From: Streptomyces rimosus
Lineage (GTDB): Bacteria; Actinomycetota; Actinomycetes; Streptomycetales; Streptomycetaceae
DNA: 64,000 nt
NCBI RefSeq assembly: GCF_008704655.1
Contig: NZ_CP023688.1
Location: 6,826,001 to 6,890,000 of the forward strand
Reading direction: 5' to 3'
A program made the position numbers and the translations under genes. A model generated the notes under the pieces. The model was not told where the DNA came from. It saw only the letters and a program-made list of their open reading frames with translations, and searched no databases. This document shows, piece after piece, positions 32,597-41,453 of the stretch; the first letter of the stretch is position 1; each line of letters begins with the position of its first letter.

Positions 32597-33415
32597 CTAG
32601 CGCCCCTCGCTCCCCGTTCCACCTCGTACGCCGCACAGGTGCAGCAGTGCGGCCACCGAGCGGTACGGGTCGGTGCGCCCGGCCCGGTCCTCCGCGGCCA
32701 GCAGCCGTTCCAGCTCGCCGTCGGCGGGCAGCGGCGCGTCGTCCGCCGCGGTGTCGGTGAAGATCCGTACGCCGTACCAGGTCTCCAGCGGCGCGCCGAT
32801 CCCGTCGAGCGTGGCGGTCAGCGCCGTCAGGCGGTCGGCGCGTGCCTTCAGGCCGAGGCGGTTGACGTACTCGGCGGAGTCGAAGGCCGCCAGCGCGCCG
32901 TCCCAGTCGCCGGACAGCCCCGGCCGCATCGCGAGCGCGTCGGCGTTGCGCACCACCAGGGACAGCAGGCCGCCGGGCGCCAGGACGCGGGCCAGTCCGG
33001 CCAGCATCGGGTCCGGCTCCGCCACGTACATCAGCACGCCGTGGCACAGCACCACGTCGAAGGCGCCGGGGAGGAAGTGCACGCCGGTGTCCCGGCCGTC
33101 GCCCTCGACGAGCTGGACGCGCTCCTGGATGCCGGCCGGTTCCTCCGCGAGGGCCGCGCGGGCGGCCGCCAGCATCGCGGGGTCGGACTCCACACCGGTG
33201 ATCTTGTGTCCGGCGCGGGCCAGCCGCAGCGCCTGGGTGCCCTGGCCCATGCCCACATCGAGCACCCGCAGCCGCTGTCCCACCGGGAAGCGCGCCGAGA
33301 TCTGCTCCTCCAGCTGGCGGGCCACCAGCTCCTGGCGGACCGTGTCGCGCAGTCCGCCCAGTCCGCCCAGCCACCGTCCGGCGCCGGGCGAAAAGCCCGA
33401 AGGGGTCGCGTTCAG
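32597..33415 (-). CDS. class I SAM-dependent methyltransferase, probable CTG start
   Basis: This 272-residue protein has the class I Rossmann methyltransferase order. Motif I is VLDVGMGQGTQALRLA and the acidic end of beta-2 is ITGVESDP. Then come VEGDGRD, FDVVLCHGVLMYVAEP and LAPGGLLSLVVRN. It resembles CmoM/SmtA-like enzymes. The only start consistent with a full domain and the preceding gene is CTG at 33415. It overlaps the stop of the DUF3043 gene (CTGA) and has GGAGAG five nt upstream. The next in-frame ATG/GTG codons would cut into the N-terminal helix. It is translationally coupled to the DUF3043 gene. The substrate is unknown. Confidence 0.85.
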   Translation of the reverse strand: MNATPSGFSPGAGRWLGGLGGLRDTVRQELVARQLEEQISARFPVGQRLRVLDVGMGQGTQALRLARAGHKITGVESDPAMLAAARAALAEEPAGIQERVQLVEGDGRDTGVHFLPGAFDVVLCHGVLMYVAEPDPMLAGLARVLAPGGLLSLVVRNADALAMRPGLSGDWDGALAAFDSAEYVNRLGLKARADRLTALTATLDGIGAPLETWYGVRIFTDTAADDAPLPADGELERLLAAEDRAGRTDPYRSVAALLHLCGVRGGTGSEGR

Positions 33416-34008
33416 GGCCGCTCTCCGCGCTTGACCTGCGGCTTCGGCAGACGCAGCCGGCGCATCTGGAGGGTGCGCATCAGGGCGTACGGCTTGACGC
33501 CCTTCAGGTTCTCGTTCGGGAAGCGCTGCTTGAGGCGCTTGCCCAGGGAGAACCACAGCACGAACGAGTCGATCACGATCAGCACGATGATGAACAGCCA
33601 CAGCAGCAGCGCGATGTTCTGGATCCCCGGCTGCCGCAGCATCGTCAGCACCAGGATGATCACGGCCATCGGCAGGAAGAACTCCGCCACGCACCAGCGC
33701 GAGTCGACGAAGTCGCGCGCGAAGCGGCGCACCGGTCCCTTGTCGCGCACCGGCAGGAACCGCTCGTCACCGTTGGCCAGCGCCTCGCGCTGCCGGGCCA
33801 TGTCGGCGCGGCGCGCCTCACGCGCGGCCTTCTGCGCCTCCTTGCGGTTGGCCGGCGTGTGCGCGCGCGTACGGCGCTGCGCCTGCGCCTGGTTGCGCTT
33901 CGGCGTCGGGCGGCCCTTCGGGGCCTGCGGGTCGCGGGGCTGCTTGGGCTCGGACGCGGTCACCTTGGCGGTCGCGGCCTGCTCATCCTTCGAACGGCTT
34001 CGGAACAC
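33412..34008 (-). CDS. DUF3043 membrane protein
   Basis: The 198-residue protein starts FRSRSKDEQAATAKVT after its initiator, the standard opening of DUF3043. A long basic, Pro/Gln-rich cytoplasmic region (KGRPTPKRNQAQAQRRTRAHTP) follows. Then come DERFLPVRDKGPVRRFARDFVD, quoted as FLPVRDKGP and RRFARDFVD, two transmembrane helices (FFLPMAVIILVLTML and ALLLWLFIIVLIVIDSFVLW) and a basic tail. The function is unknown; it is conserved in actinobacteria. The GTG at 34008 has TACCCT seven nt upstream, so it is probably leaderless. Its stop overlaps the start of the methyltransferase gene. Confidence 0.85.
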   Translation of the reverse strand: MFRSRSKDEQAATAKVTASEPKQPRDPQAPKGRPTPKRNQAQAQRRTRAHTPANRKEAQKAAREARRADMARQREALANGDERFLPVRDKGPVRRFARDFVDSRWCVAEFFLPMAVIILVLTMLRQPGIQNIALLLWLFIIVLIVIDSFVLWFSLGKRLKQRFPNENLKGVKPYALMRTLQMRRLRLPKPQVKRGERP

Positions 34009-34313
34009 ATACGCAAGGGTACGGGTACGCGGTGCATGGACCACAGCGGCATGGGGAACGATCCGGCAACGGCGCGGTCCCGTGACCGGTGCGCCATCAG
34101 GGACGTAACGGGGTGAAAAGGACGGGTGGTGGGGTCCCCGGGCGTTCCCTACTCCCTGCGCCGGAGGACCGGGCCGTCCTGATCGTCCTGTAGGAGGAGC
34201 GCATCCGGGTCCGAACAGTGCGGTAATGGAACCCGGGCCCGTACTGTGGGGTCTGTAGATGTGCTGGAGCCGAAGCCCGATGTAACTCGGTCAGAAGGGG
34301 GCGCGCGAGGCCC

Positions 34314-35114
34314 ATGAGCGGTGTCATGAAGCGGATGGGGATGATCTTCCGCGCGAAGGCCAACAAGGCCCTGGACCGGGCCGAGGATCCGCGCGAGACC
34401 CTTGACTACTCGTACCAGAAGCAGTTGGAGCTGCTCCAGAAGGTACGCCGCGGCGTCGCCGACGTGGCGACCTCCCGCAAGCGCCTGGAGCTCCAGCTCA
34501 ACCAGCTCCAGGCCCAGTCCTCCAAGCTGGAGGACCAGGGGCGCAAGGCCCTCTCGCTCGGCCGCGAGGACCTCGCCCGCGAGGCGCTGTCCCGCAGGGC
34601 GGCCCTCCAGCAGCAGGTCACGGACCTGGAGACGCAGCACCAGACCCTCCAGGGCGAGGAGGAGAAGCTCACCCTCGCCGCCCAGCGCCTCCAGGCCAAG
34701 GTCGACGCCTTCCGTACGAAGAAGGAGACGATCAAGGCCACCTACACCGCCGCCCAGGCGCAGACCCGGATCGGCGAGGCGTTCTCCGGCATCTCCGAGG
34801 AGATGGGCGACGTCGGCATGGCCATCGAGCGCGCCGAGGACAAGACCGCGCAGATGCAGGCCCGGGCCGGCGCCATCGACGAACTGCTCGCCTCCGGCGC
34901 GCTGGACGACCCGTCCGGCATGGCCAAGGACGACATCGCCGCCGAGCTGGACCGGCTCTCCGGCGGTACGGACGTCGAGCTGGAACTCCAGCGCATGAAG
35001 GCCGAGCTGGCGGGCCCGGGCGCCGACAAGCAGGCCATCGAGGGCGGCCAGGCGAGCCAGGGGCAGCAGGCCCCGCAGGCGCAGCCCGGACAGCCGCGTT
35101 TCGACAAGCAGTGA
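34314..35114 (+). CDS. pspA: PspA/IM30 family membrane-stress protein
   Basis: This 266-residue protein is almost entirely coiled coil. The amphipathic N-terminal helix 'MKRMGMIFRAKANKALDRAEDP' (quoted as IFRAKANKALDRAEDP) is the membrane-binding segment of PspA. The following helices (LDYSYQKQLELLQKVRRG..., LEDQGRKALSLGREDLAREAL) are diagnostic. PspA/Vipp1 proteins form ESCRT-III-like rods that stabilise damaged membranes. The Gln-rich tail (ASQGQQAPQAQPGQ) is typical for Streptomyces. The ATG at 34314 is preceded by AGAAGGGGG. pspAA follows 69 nt downstream and is likely co-transcribed. Confidence 0.94.
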   Translation: MSGVMKRMGMIFRAKANKALDRAEDPRETLDYSYQKQLELLQKVRRGVADVATSRKRLELQLNQLQAQSSKLEDQGRKALSLGREDLAREALSRRAALQQQVTDLETQHQTLQGEEEKLTLAAQRLQAKVDAFRTKKETIKATYTAAQAQTRIGEAFSGISEEMGDVGMAIERAEDKTAQMQARAGAIDELLASGALDDPSGMAKDDIAAELDRLSGGTDVELELQRMKAELAGPGADKQAIEGGQASQGQQAPQAQPGQPRFDKQ

Positions 35115-35183
35115 CGGCCGGCGGCGGTTAGCCTCGTCGCGACCGCCGCACCGGACCGGAAACCGGACCAGAAGGAGACCGTC

Positions 35184-35462
35184 GTGATCGTACGGATCAT
35201 GGGGGAGGGGCAGGTGAAGCTCGACGACGCGCATTTCGTCGAGCTGAACAAGCTGGACGACGAGCTGCTCGACGAGATGGAGAGCGGCGACGAGGACGGC
35301 TTCCGGCGCACCCTGAGCGCCCTTCTGGACGCGGTACGCCGCCTGGGCGCCCCACTGCCGGACGACTCCCTGGAGCCGTCCGAACTGATCCTGCCCGCCG
35401 AGGACGCGACCCTCGACGAGGTCAGGCAGATGCTCAGCGACGACGGGCTGATCCCGGGGTGA
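35184..35462 (+). CDS. PspA-associated protein PspAA
   Basis: This 92-residue protein begins MIVRIMGEGQVKLDD and continues HFVELNKLDDELLDEMESGDE, the pattern of the PspAA domain family. Members occur next to PspA in actinobacteria and archaea and are thought to act with it in membrane stress. The protein is acidic and soluble. A ribosome-binding site (AGAAGGAGA) precedes the ATG. The pair pspA-pspAA forms a small operon. The 272 nt that follow hold short ccaccggccaccg-type repeats and the promoter of the histidine kinase gene. Confidence 0.85.
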   Translation: MIVRIMGEGQVKLDDAHFVELNKLDDELLDEMESGDEDGFRRTLSALLDAVRRLGAPLPDDSLEPSELILPAEDATLDEVRQMLSDDGLIPG

Positions 35463-35722
35463 GACCACGGCTTCGTGCGGGCCGGGGCGGCGGCTCGATC
35501 CCGGACTGACCGGCCGCCGCCGGGCGGCCGGACCGATCGGGTACCGGCTACCGGGCTGACCGGCCACCGGCCACCGAAGCGGTCCGCCACGACCTTCGGG
35601 GCGACCGTCACCCACTTCCGGACCGCTCCGCCCGGCCATCGGTCATTGGCCACCGGCCACCGCTCGGCCCGTACGACCTCCAGCGCAGGCAGCGCCCCGG
35701 ACCCCGCGTGGGACCGGGGCGC

Positions 35723-35728
35723 TACCGT
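35723..35728 (+). promoter_or_regulatory. leaderless -10 element of the histidine kinase gene
   Basis: TACCGT (TAnnnT) ends six nt before the GTG at 35735 and there is no ribosome-binding site, so transcription probably starts at the initiation codon. No good -35 is seen. Confidence 0.5.
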
Positions 35729-35734
35729 TTCCCC

Positions 35735-37030
35735 GTGACTCCCCTCGCCCCCGGGCAGGCCGGCCCGCGTCCGGGCGGCGGCCCGCTCGCCTGGATACGC
35801 GCCCACCCGCGCGCCTGCGACACCGTGCTGGCGCTCGCCGTCTTCGTGGCCATCCTGGTCGGCGCGATGGCCGGTCCGCACGGTCCGCACGGCCCCCGCT
35901 TCGGCGAACGCGACCTGACCGTCACCACCGCGGTCCTCGCCGCCGTCGCCAGCGGCGCCCTGGCGGTGCGCCGCCGCTTCCCGCGCAGCGTGCTGGCGGT
36001 GACCGGCGTCTGCACCGTCCTCGAACTCCTCCTGGAAACCGAGGCCCCGCGCGCCCCGGTCGCCTGCTCCGTGGTCATCGCGCTGTGCACCCTCGCCGCC
36101 CGTACGGACCGCTCCACCACCTGGCGCGTCGGCGCGCTGACCGTCGTCGTGCTCACCGCCGCCGCGATGCTCTTCGGGGCCCGCCCCTGGTACGCGCAGG
36201 AGAACCTGGGGATCTTCGCCTGGACCGGCATGGCCGCCGCGGCCGGTGACGCGGTCCGCAGCCGCCGCGCCTTCGTCGCCGCGATACGGGAACGGGCCGA
36301 ACGCGCCGAGCGGACCCGCGAGGAGGAGGCCCGGCGCCGCGTCGCCGAGGAGCGCATGCGCATCGCCCGCGAACTGCACGACGTGGTCGCCCACCACATC
36401 GCCCTGGTCAACGTGCAGGCCGGAGTCGCCTCGCACGTCATGGACAGCCGCCCCGACCAGGCCAAGCAGGCCCTGGCCCACGTACGCGAGGCATCCCGCT
36501 CCGCCCTGGACGAACTGCGTGCCACCGTCGGCCTGCTGCGCCAGTCCGACGACCCGCGGGCCCCCACCGAACCCACGCCGGGCCTGGCCGTCCTGGACCA
36601 CCTCATCGACGGTTTCGTACGCGCCGGCCTCCCCGTCGACCTCGACGTACCGCGCCCGGCGGACGCCCTGCCCGCCGCCATCGACCTGACCGCGTACCGC
36701 ATCGTCCAGGAAGCCCTGACCAACGTGCACAAACACGCGGGTCAGGGCGCCCGCGCGACGGTCCGCATCACCCGCACCGCCGATGCCCTGACGGTCACGG
36801 TCCTGGACGACGGCACCGGTCCGGACGGCCCCGACGCCCCGGAACCCGGCGGTGGCCACGGCCTGATCGGCATGCGCGAACGCGTCGAAGCCCTGCGCGG
36901 CACCGTCGAAACCGGCCCCCGCCCCACCGGCGGCTTCCGCGTACACGTACGCCTGCCCCTCCACACCACCCAAGCCACCCACCAGGCCGGAGCGTCCGGC
37001 CGCAGTTGCCGCACGGGGGAGACCGGATGA
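35735..37030 (+). CDS. sensor histidine kinase, NarL-partner type (HisKA_3)
   Basis: This 431-residue protein has four to six N-terminal transmembrane helices (about 30-165, within AVFVAILVGAMAG, VVIALCTLAA, LTVVVLTAAAMLFGA and others). The dimerisation/phosphoacceptor domain carries ELHDVVAHHIALVNVQAG, with the phosphorylated His at about 215. The ATPase domain follows: N-box YRIVQEALTNVHKHA, then LDDGTG and GHGLIGMRERVEALRG. This is the usual class of streptomycete kinases with a polytopic sensor and no periplasmic domain. It overlaps the response regulator gene by 4 nt (ATGA), and an RND transporter gene follows 240 nt later. Confidence 0.94.
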   Translation: MTPLAPGQAGPRPGGGPLAWIRAHPRACDTVLALAVFVAILVGAMAGPHGPHGPRFGERDLTVTTAVLAAVASGALAVRRRFPRSVLAVTGVCTVLELLLETEAPRAPVACSVVIALCTLAARTDRSTTWRVGALTVVVLTAAAMLFGARPWYAQENLGIFAWTGMAAAAGDAVRSRRAFVAAIRERAERAERTREEEARRRVAEERMRIARELHDVVAHHIALVNVQAGVASHVMDSRPDQAKQALAHVREASRSALDELRATVGLLRQSDDPRAPTEPTPGLAVLDHLIDGFVRAGLPVDLDVPRPADALPAAIDLTAYRIVQEALTNVHKHAGQGARATVRITRTADALTVTVLDDGTGPDGPDAPEPGGGHGLIGMRERVEALRGTVETGPRPTGGFRVHVRLPLHTTQATHQAGASGRSCRTGETG

Positions 37031-37713
37031 CGATCAAGGTGCTGCTCGCCGACGACCAGGCCCTGCTCCGCAGCGCCTTCCGCATCCTGGTGGACTCCGA
37101 GTCCGACATGGAGGTGGTGGGGGAGGCGTCCGACGGGGCGGAGGCGTATGAGCTGACGCGGGCCACGGGGGCCGATGTGGTGCTGATGGACATCCGGATG
37201 CCGGGGGTGGACGGGCTCGCCGCCACCCGCATGATCACTGCCGATCCGGACCTGACCGCCGTACGCGTGGTCATCCTGACCACCTTCGAGGTGGACGACT
37301 ACGTGGTGCAGGCGCTGCGCGGCGGGGCCAGCGGGTTCCTCGGGAAGGGGGCCGAGCCGGACGAGCTGCTCGCCGCCATCCGGATCGCGGCGGCCGGGGA
37401 GGCGCTGCTGTCGCCGGCCGCGACGAAGGGGCTGATCGCCAAGTTCCTCGCGCAGGGGGAGGGGCCCGCGGAGGGCGGGGCCGGGCGGCCGGGGGCGGCC
37501 GAGCTGGGCACGCTGACCGGGCGGGAGCGGGAGGTGCTCGTGCTGGTCGGGGGCGGGCTGTCCAACGACGAGATCGCCAAGGAGCTCGCGGTCAGCCCGC
37601 TGACGGTCAAGACGCACGTCAACCGGGCCATGGCCAAGCTGGGCGCGCGCGACCGGGCGCAGCTGGTGGTCATCGCGTACGAATCGGGGCTGGTCCGGCC
37701 GCGGGTGCGGTAG
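37027..37713 (+). CDS. LuxR/NarL-family response regulator
   Basis: This 228-residue protein has a receiver domain (1-120) and a LuxR-type HTH (about 158-220). The receiver shows the acidic pair in LLADDQALLR, phosphoacceptor Asp55 in LMDIRMPG, Thr in ILTTFE and Lys in FLGKGAEPDEL. The HTH contains LTGREREVLVLVGGGLSNDEIAKEL and the recognition helix SPLTVKTHVNRAM. It is translationally coupled to the kinase gene. The palindromes upstream of the RND gene (37869-37891) could be its binding sites, which would make the transporter its target; this is inference. Confidence 0.95.
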   Translation: MTIKVLLADDQALLRSAFRILVDSESDMEVVGEASDGAEAYELTRATGADVVLMDIRMPGVDGLAATRMITADPDLTAVRVVILTTFEVDDYVVQALRGGASGFLGKGAEPDELLAAIRIAAAGEALLSPAATKGLIAKFLAQGEGPAEGGAGRPGAAELGTLTGREREVLVLVGGGLSNDEIAKELAVSPLTVKTHVNRAMAKLGARDRAQLVVIAYESGLVRPRVR

Positions 37714-37868
37714 TCCCACGGGTGCAGCAGGGGGTGGAGACCGGCGTACTCCGAACGCGGTAGCCGGGTGGGGCGGAAACCGACCTGCGAGCGAGGAAAA
37801 GCGCGTGGGGCATGGCGGATCGTTTAGTCGGGCCAGTGGTGCCCTCCCTGGTGCCCGCCCGCCGGAAC

Positions 37869-37891
37869 GCCGTACGGCCGTGCCGTACGGC
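37869..37891. promoter_or_regulatory. paired 10-bp palindromes upstream of the RND gene
   Basis: GCCGTACGGC occurs at 37869-37878 and again at 37882-37891, three bases apart, with a related gccgtacgac near 37908. They lie 63-85 nt before the RND start. The pair would suit a dimeric LuxR-type regulator. Confidence 0.4.
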
Positions 37892-37953
37892 AGCACCGTG
37901 CGGCCATGCCGTACGACCACGCCGCAGTACAGAACAGAAGAGAGACCCCACCC

Positions 37954-40900
37954 ATGTCCTGGCTGTCCCGACTCAGCCTCGTACAACGGGGCCTGATAGC
38001 GCTGATGTCGATCGTCGCGATCGCCTTCGGCGCCATCGCGATCCCCCAGCTCAAGCAGCAGCTCCTGCCCACCATCGAACTGCCCATGGTGTCCGTGCTG
38101 GCGCCCTACCAGGGTGCCTCGCCCGACGTCGTCGAGAAGCAGGTGATCGAACCGCTGGAGGACGGAATCCAGGCGGTCGACGGCATCAAGGGCGTCACCT
38201 CGACGGCGAGCGAGGGCTCGGCCGTCATCATGGCCCGGTTCGACTACGGCAACGACTCCAAGCGGCTGGTCGCCGATGTGCAGCAGGCCGTCAACCGGGC
38301 CCGCGCCAAGCTGCCGAAGGACGTGGACCCGCAGGTCGTGGCCGGTTCGACGGACGACATCCCGGCCGTCGTGCTCGCCGTGTCCGCGGCGGGCAAGGAT
38401 CAGCAGGCGCTGGCCGACCAGCTCGACCGCAGCGTGGTGCCGGACCTGAAGAACATCGACGGCGTCGGCCAGGTCACCGTCAACGGCGTCCAGGACCGTG
38501 TCGTCGCCGTCACCCCCGACGACGCCAAGCTGGCGCGGGCCGGGCTGACGGCCGCGGCGCTCGGGCAGGCGCTGGAGGCGAACGGCGCGTCCGTACCGGC
38601 CGGTTCGTTCTCCGAGAAGGGCCGGAGCAACACCGTCCAGGTCGGTTCCGGCTTCACCTCCGCGCAGCAGATACGGGACCTGACGGTCACCCCGGCGGCA
38701 GGTCCCGGTGGGGCCGGGGGCGCTGCGGCCGGCAAGTCCGTGCGCCTCGGTGACATCGCCACCGTCAAGGAGGAGTCGGCCACCCCGACCTCCATCACGC
38801 GCACCAACGGCAAGCCCAGCCTGGCCGTCATGGTGACCATGGGCCAGGACGGCAGCGCCGTGGACATCTCGGAGGCGGTCAAGGACAAGCTGCCGAAGAT
38901 CCGTACGGCGCTGGGCAAGGGCGCCGAGGTCACGGTCGTCTCCGACCAGGGCCCGGCGGTCTCGAAGTCCATCGAGTCGCTGACCACCGAGGGCCTGCTC
39001 GGCCTGGTCATGGCCGTGATCGTGATCCTGGTCTTCCTGCTCAGCCTGCGCTCGACGCTGGTCACCGCGGTCTCCATCCCGCTGTCCGTCGTCATCACGC
39101 TGATCGTGCTGTGGACCGGCGACCTGTCGCTGAACATGCTCACCCTCGGCGCGCTGACCATCGCCATCGGGCGTGTCGTGGACGACTCGATCGTCGTCCT
39201 GGAGAACATCAAACGGCACCTCGGCTACGGCGAGGAGCGGCAGCAGGCCATCCTCACCGCCGTCCGCGAGGTGGCCGGCGCGATCACCTCCTCCACCCTG
39301 ACCACGGTGGCGGTCTTCCTGCCCATCGGCGTGGTCGGCGGCATGGTCGGCGCCCTCTTCGGCTCGTTCTCGATCACCGTCACGGTCGCCCTGCTCGCCT
39401 CGCTCCTCGTGTCCCTGACCGTCGTCCCGGTCCTCTCCTACTGGTTCCTGCGCGCGCCGCAGATCCCCGAGGGCACCGACCCCGAGGAACTGCGCCGGGC
39501 CGCCGAGGCCAAGGAGAGCGGCAGCCCGCTCCAGCGCCTGTACGTGCCCGTCCTGCGCTTCGCGACGCGCCGCCGCATCACCAGCGTCGTCATCGCGGTC
39601 GTCGTCCTCCTCGCCACCTTCGGCATGGCCCCGCTCCTGAAGACCAACTTCTTCGACCAGGGCGACCAGGACACCCTCAGCGTCAAGCAGGAGCTGACGC
39701 CGGGGACCAGCCTCGCCGCGTCCGACGCGCAGGCCGAGCGGGTGGAGAAGGTCCTCGCCGGGATGGACGAGATCGCCGACTACCAGGTCACCGTCGGCTC
39801 GTCCGGCTTCATGGCGGCCTTCGGCGGCGGCAGCGGCGCCAACCAGGCGTCGTACCAGGTCAAGCTGAAGGACGCGGCGGACTCCGGGAAGGTCACCGAC
39901 AAGCTCCGCGCCGAACTCGGCAAGCTCGGCAAGGACATCGGTGAGACCACCGTCTCGGCCGGTGGCGGCGGCTTCGGCAACCAGGACCTGAGCGTGGTGG
40001 TCAAGGCCGCCGACGCGGACGTACTGAAGAAGGCGTCCGAGCAGGTACGGGCCACCGTCGCCGGCCTCGACCACGTCACCGACGTGCAGAGCGACCTCTC
40101 CCGCAGCGTGCCGCGGATCTCCGTGCAGGCCAACGCGAAGGCGGCGGAGGCCGGTTACAGCCAGGCCGCCCTCGGGCAGGTCGTCGCCCAGGCGGTGCGC
40201 GGCACCACCAGCGGCAAGGCCATGATCGACAACGCCGAGCGGGACATCGTCATCAAGTCCGCCCACCCGGTCACGTCCGAGGCCGCGCTGCGCGACCTGG
40301 CCGTACCGACCCCGGCGGGCCCCGCCAAGCTCGGCGACCTGGCCACCATCCGTACGGTCGCGGGCCCGGTCCGGAGCACCCGTATCGACGGCGCCCGGTC
40401 CGCCACGATCACCGCCAAGCCGACCGGTGACAACACCGGCGCGGTCACCGCCCAGCTCCAGTCGAAGATCAAGGCGCTGGACCTGCCGGAGGGCGACACC
40501 GCCGAGATCGGCGGTGTCTCCGCCGACCAGTCCGACGCGTTCTCCTCGCTCGGCCTGGCCATGCTGGCCGCCATCGCCATCGTCTTCATGCTGCTGGTCG
40601 GCACCTTCCGGTCCCTCGTCCAGCCGCTGATCCTCCTCGTCTCGATCCCCTTCGCGGCGACCGGCGCGATCGGCCTGCTGGTCGCGACCGGCACCCCGAT
40701 GGGCGTCCCGGCGATGATCGGCATGCTGATGCTGATCGGCATCGTCGTCACCAACGCGATCGTGCTGATCGACCTGATCAACCAGTACCGCGCCCAGGGT
40801 TACGGCATCGTCGAAGCCGTCATCGAAGGCGGCCGCCACCGCCTCCGCCCCATCCTCATGACGGCCCTCGCCACGATCATGGCCCTCCTCCCGATGGCCC

Positions 40901-41118
40901 TGTCCGTCACCGGCGACGGCGGCTTCATCTCCCAGCCCCTGGCCGTGGTCGTCATCGGCGGCCTGATCACGTCCACGCTGCTGACGCTGCTGCTGGTACC
41001 GACGCTGTACGCGATGATCGAACTGCGGAAGGAACGGCGGGCGGCGAAGCGGATGGCCCGCCGGGCCGAGGATTCCGACAAGAGCGAGCCCCGCACGCCG
41101 GAGCCTGCGGGAGTCTGA
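37954..41118 (+). CDS. RND-superfamily efflux transporter permease
   Basis: This 1054-residue protein has the AcrB/MdtB-like layout. TM1 (GLIALMSIVAIAFGAIAIP) is followed by a large extracytoplasmic loop starting LPTIELPMVSVLAPYQGASPDVVEKQV, TM2-TM6, a second loop and TM8-TM12. TM4 carries the proton-relay Asp pair in GRVVDDSIVVLENIKRH; the pseudo-equivalent helix in TM10 reads VVTNAIVLIDLINQYR. Family segments PLSVVITLIVLW and FMLLVGTFRSLVQP are also present. No adaptor or outer-membrane gene is adjacent, as expected in a Gram-positive. Start: ATG at 37954 with AAGAGAG upstream. It probably exports drugs or lipids across the cytoplasmic membrane. A two-component system lies upstream. Confidence 0.93.
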   Translation: MSWLSRLSLVQRGLIALMSIVAIAFGAIAIPQLKQQLLPTIELPMVSVLAPYQGASPDVVEKQVIEPLEDGIQAVDGIKGVTSTASEGSAVIMARFDYGNDSKRLVADVQQAVNRARAKLPKDVDPQVVAGSTDDIPAVVLAVSAAGKDQQALADQLDRSVVPDLKNIDGVGQVTVNGVQDRVVAVTPDDAKLARAGLTAAALGQALEANGASVPAGSFSEKGRSNTVQVGSGFTSAQQIRDLTVTPAAGPGGAGGAAAGKSVRLGDIATVKEESATPTSITRTNGKPSLAVMVTMGQDGSAVDISEAVKDKLPKIRTALGKGAEVTVVSDQGPAVSKSIESLTTEGLLGLVMAVIVILVFLLSLRSTLVTAVSIPLSVVITLIVLWTGDLSLNMLTLGALTIAIGRVVDDSIVVLENIKRHLGYGEERQQAILTAVREVAGAITSSTLTTVAVFLPIGVVGGMVGALFGSFSITVTVALLASLLVSLTVVPVLSYWFLRAPQIPEGTDPEELRRAAEAKESGSPLQRLYVPVLRFATRRRITSVVIAVVVLLATFGMAPLLKTNFFDQGDQDTLSVKQELTPGTSLAASDAQAERVEKVLAGMDEIADYQVTVGSSGFMAAFGGGSGANQASYQVKLKDAADSGKVTDKLRAELGKLGKDIGETTVSAGGGGFGNQDLSVVVKAADADVLKKASEQVRATVAGLDHVTDVQSDLSRSVPRISVQANAKAAEAGYSQAALGQVVAQAVRGTTSGKAMIDNAERDIVIKSAHPVTSEAALRDLAVPTPAGPAKLGDLATIRTVAGPVRSTRIDGARSATITAKPTGDNTGAVTAQLQSKIKALDLPEGDTAEIGGVSADQSDAFSSLGLAMLAAIAIVFMLLVGTFRSLVQPLILLVSIPFAATGAIGLLVATGTPMGVPAMIGMLMLIGIVVTNAIVLIDLINQYRAQGYGIVEAVIEGGRHRLRPILMTALATIMALLPMALSVTGDGGFISQPLAVVVIGGLITSTLLTLLLVPTLYAMIELRKERRAAKRMARRAEDSDKSEPRTPEPAGV

Positions 41119-41145
41119 GGCGCCCGGAGCGCTTGACGCATATGA

Positions 41146-41182
41146 CTCAGCCCGTCCCGGGGAGGTTCTGGGACGGGCTGAG
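41146..41182. terminator. terminator between the RND and relE-like genes
   Basis: A perfect 13-bp stem (ctcagcccgtccc / gggacgggctgag) with an 11-nt loop lies between convergent stops at 41118 and 41202. It can serve both strands. Confidence 0.85.
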
Positions 41183-41201
41183 GTGCGTTCGTCCCCTGCC
41201 G

Positions 41202-41453
41202 TCAGCCGAGGCGGCCGATGTGGATGACCACGATCGTGATGGTGGCCTCGGTGATTTCGTACAGCACCCGGTAGCGGCCGACGTGTATGCGCCGCAGGTC
41301 AGGTGAACCGTACTCGGCGCTACCCGTCGGGCGCGGCTGAGCGGCGAGCAGGTCGACGGCGTCCATCAGGAGGCGCAGTCCGTCGGCGTCGTCCTTGAGG
41401 AACCGGGTCGCCGCGTCGACGGCGGCCGGGTCCCAGATGATCTCGTATGTCAA
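41202..41453 (-). CDS. RelE/ParE-family toxin
   Basis: This 83-residue protein has the RelE fold signature: MTYEIIWDPAAVDAATRFL, then LRRIHVGRYRVLYEI and ITIVVIHIGRLG. RelE-type toxins cleave mRNA in the ribosomal A site. The basic residues of the RxHxGRYRVLYE strand and the terminal HIGR are the usual catalytic region. The ATG overlaps the antitoxin stop by 4 nt, so toxin is made only when antitoxin is translated. It is a chromosomal toxin-antitoxin pair with no mobile element nearby. Confidence 0.92.
   Translation of the reverse strand: MTYEIIWDPAAVDAATRFLKDDADGLRLLMDAVDLLAAQPRPTGSAEYGSPDLRRIHVGRYRVLYEITEATITIVVIHIGRLG

Noticed and set aside
36742..40839. Minus-strand open frame of 1365 codons antisense to the kinase, regulator and RND genes
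   Set aside because: Same cause. The opposite strand has three clear gene families with correct starts and overlaps.
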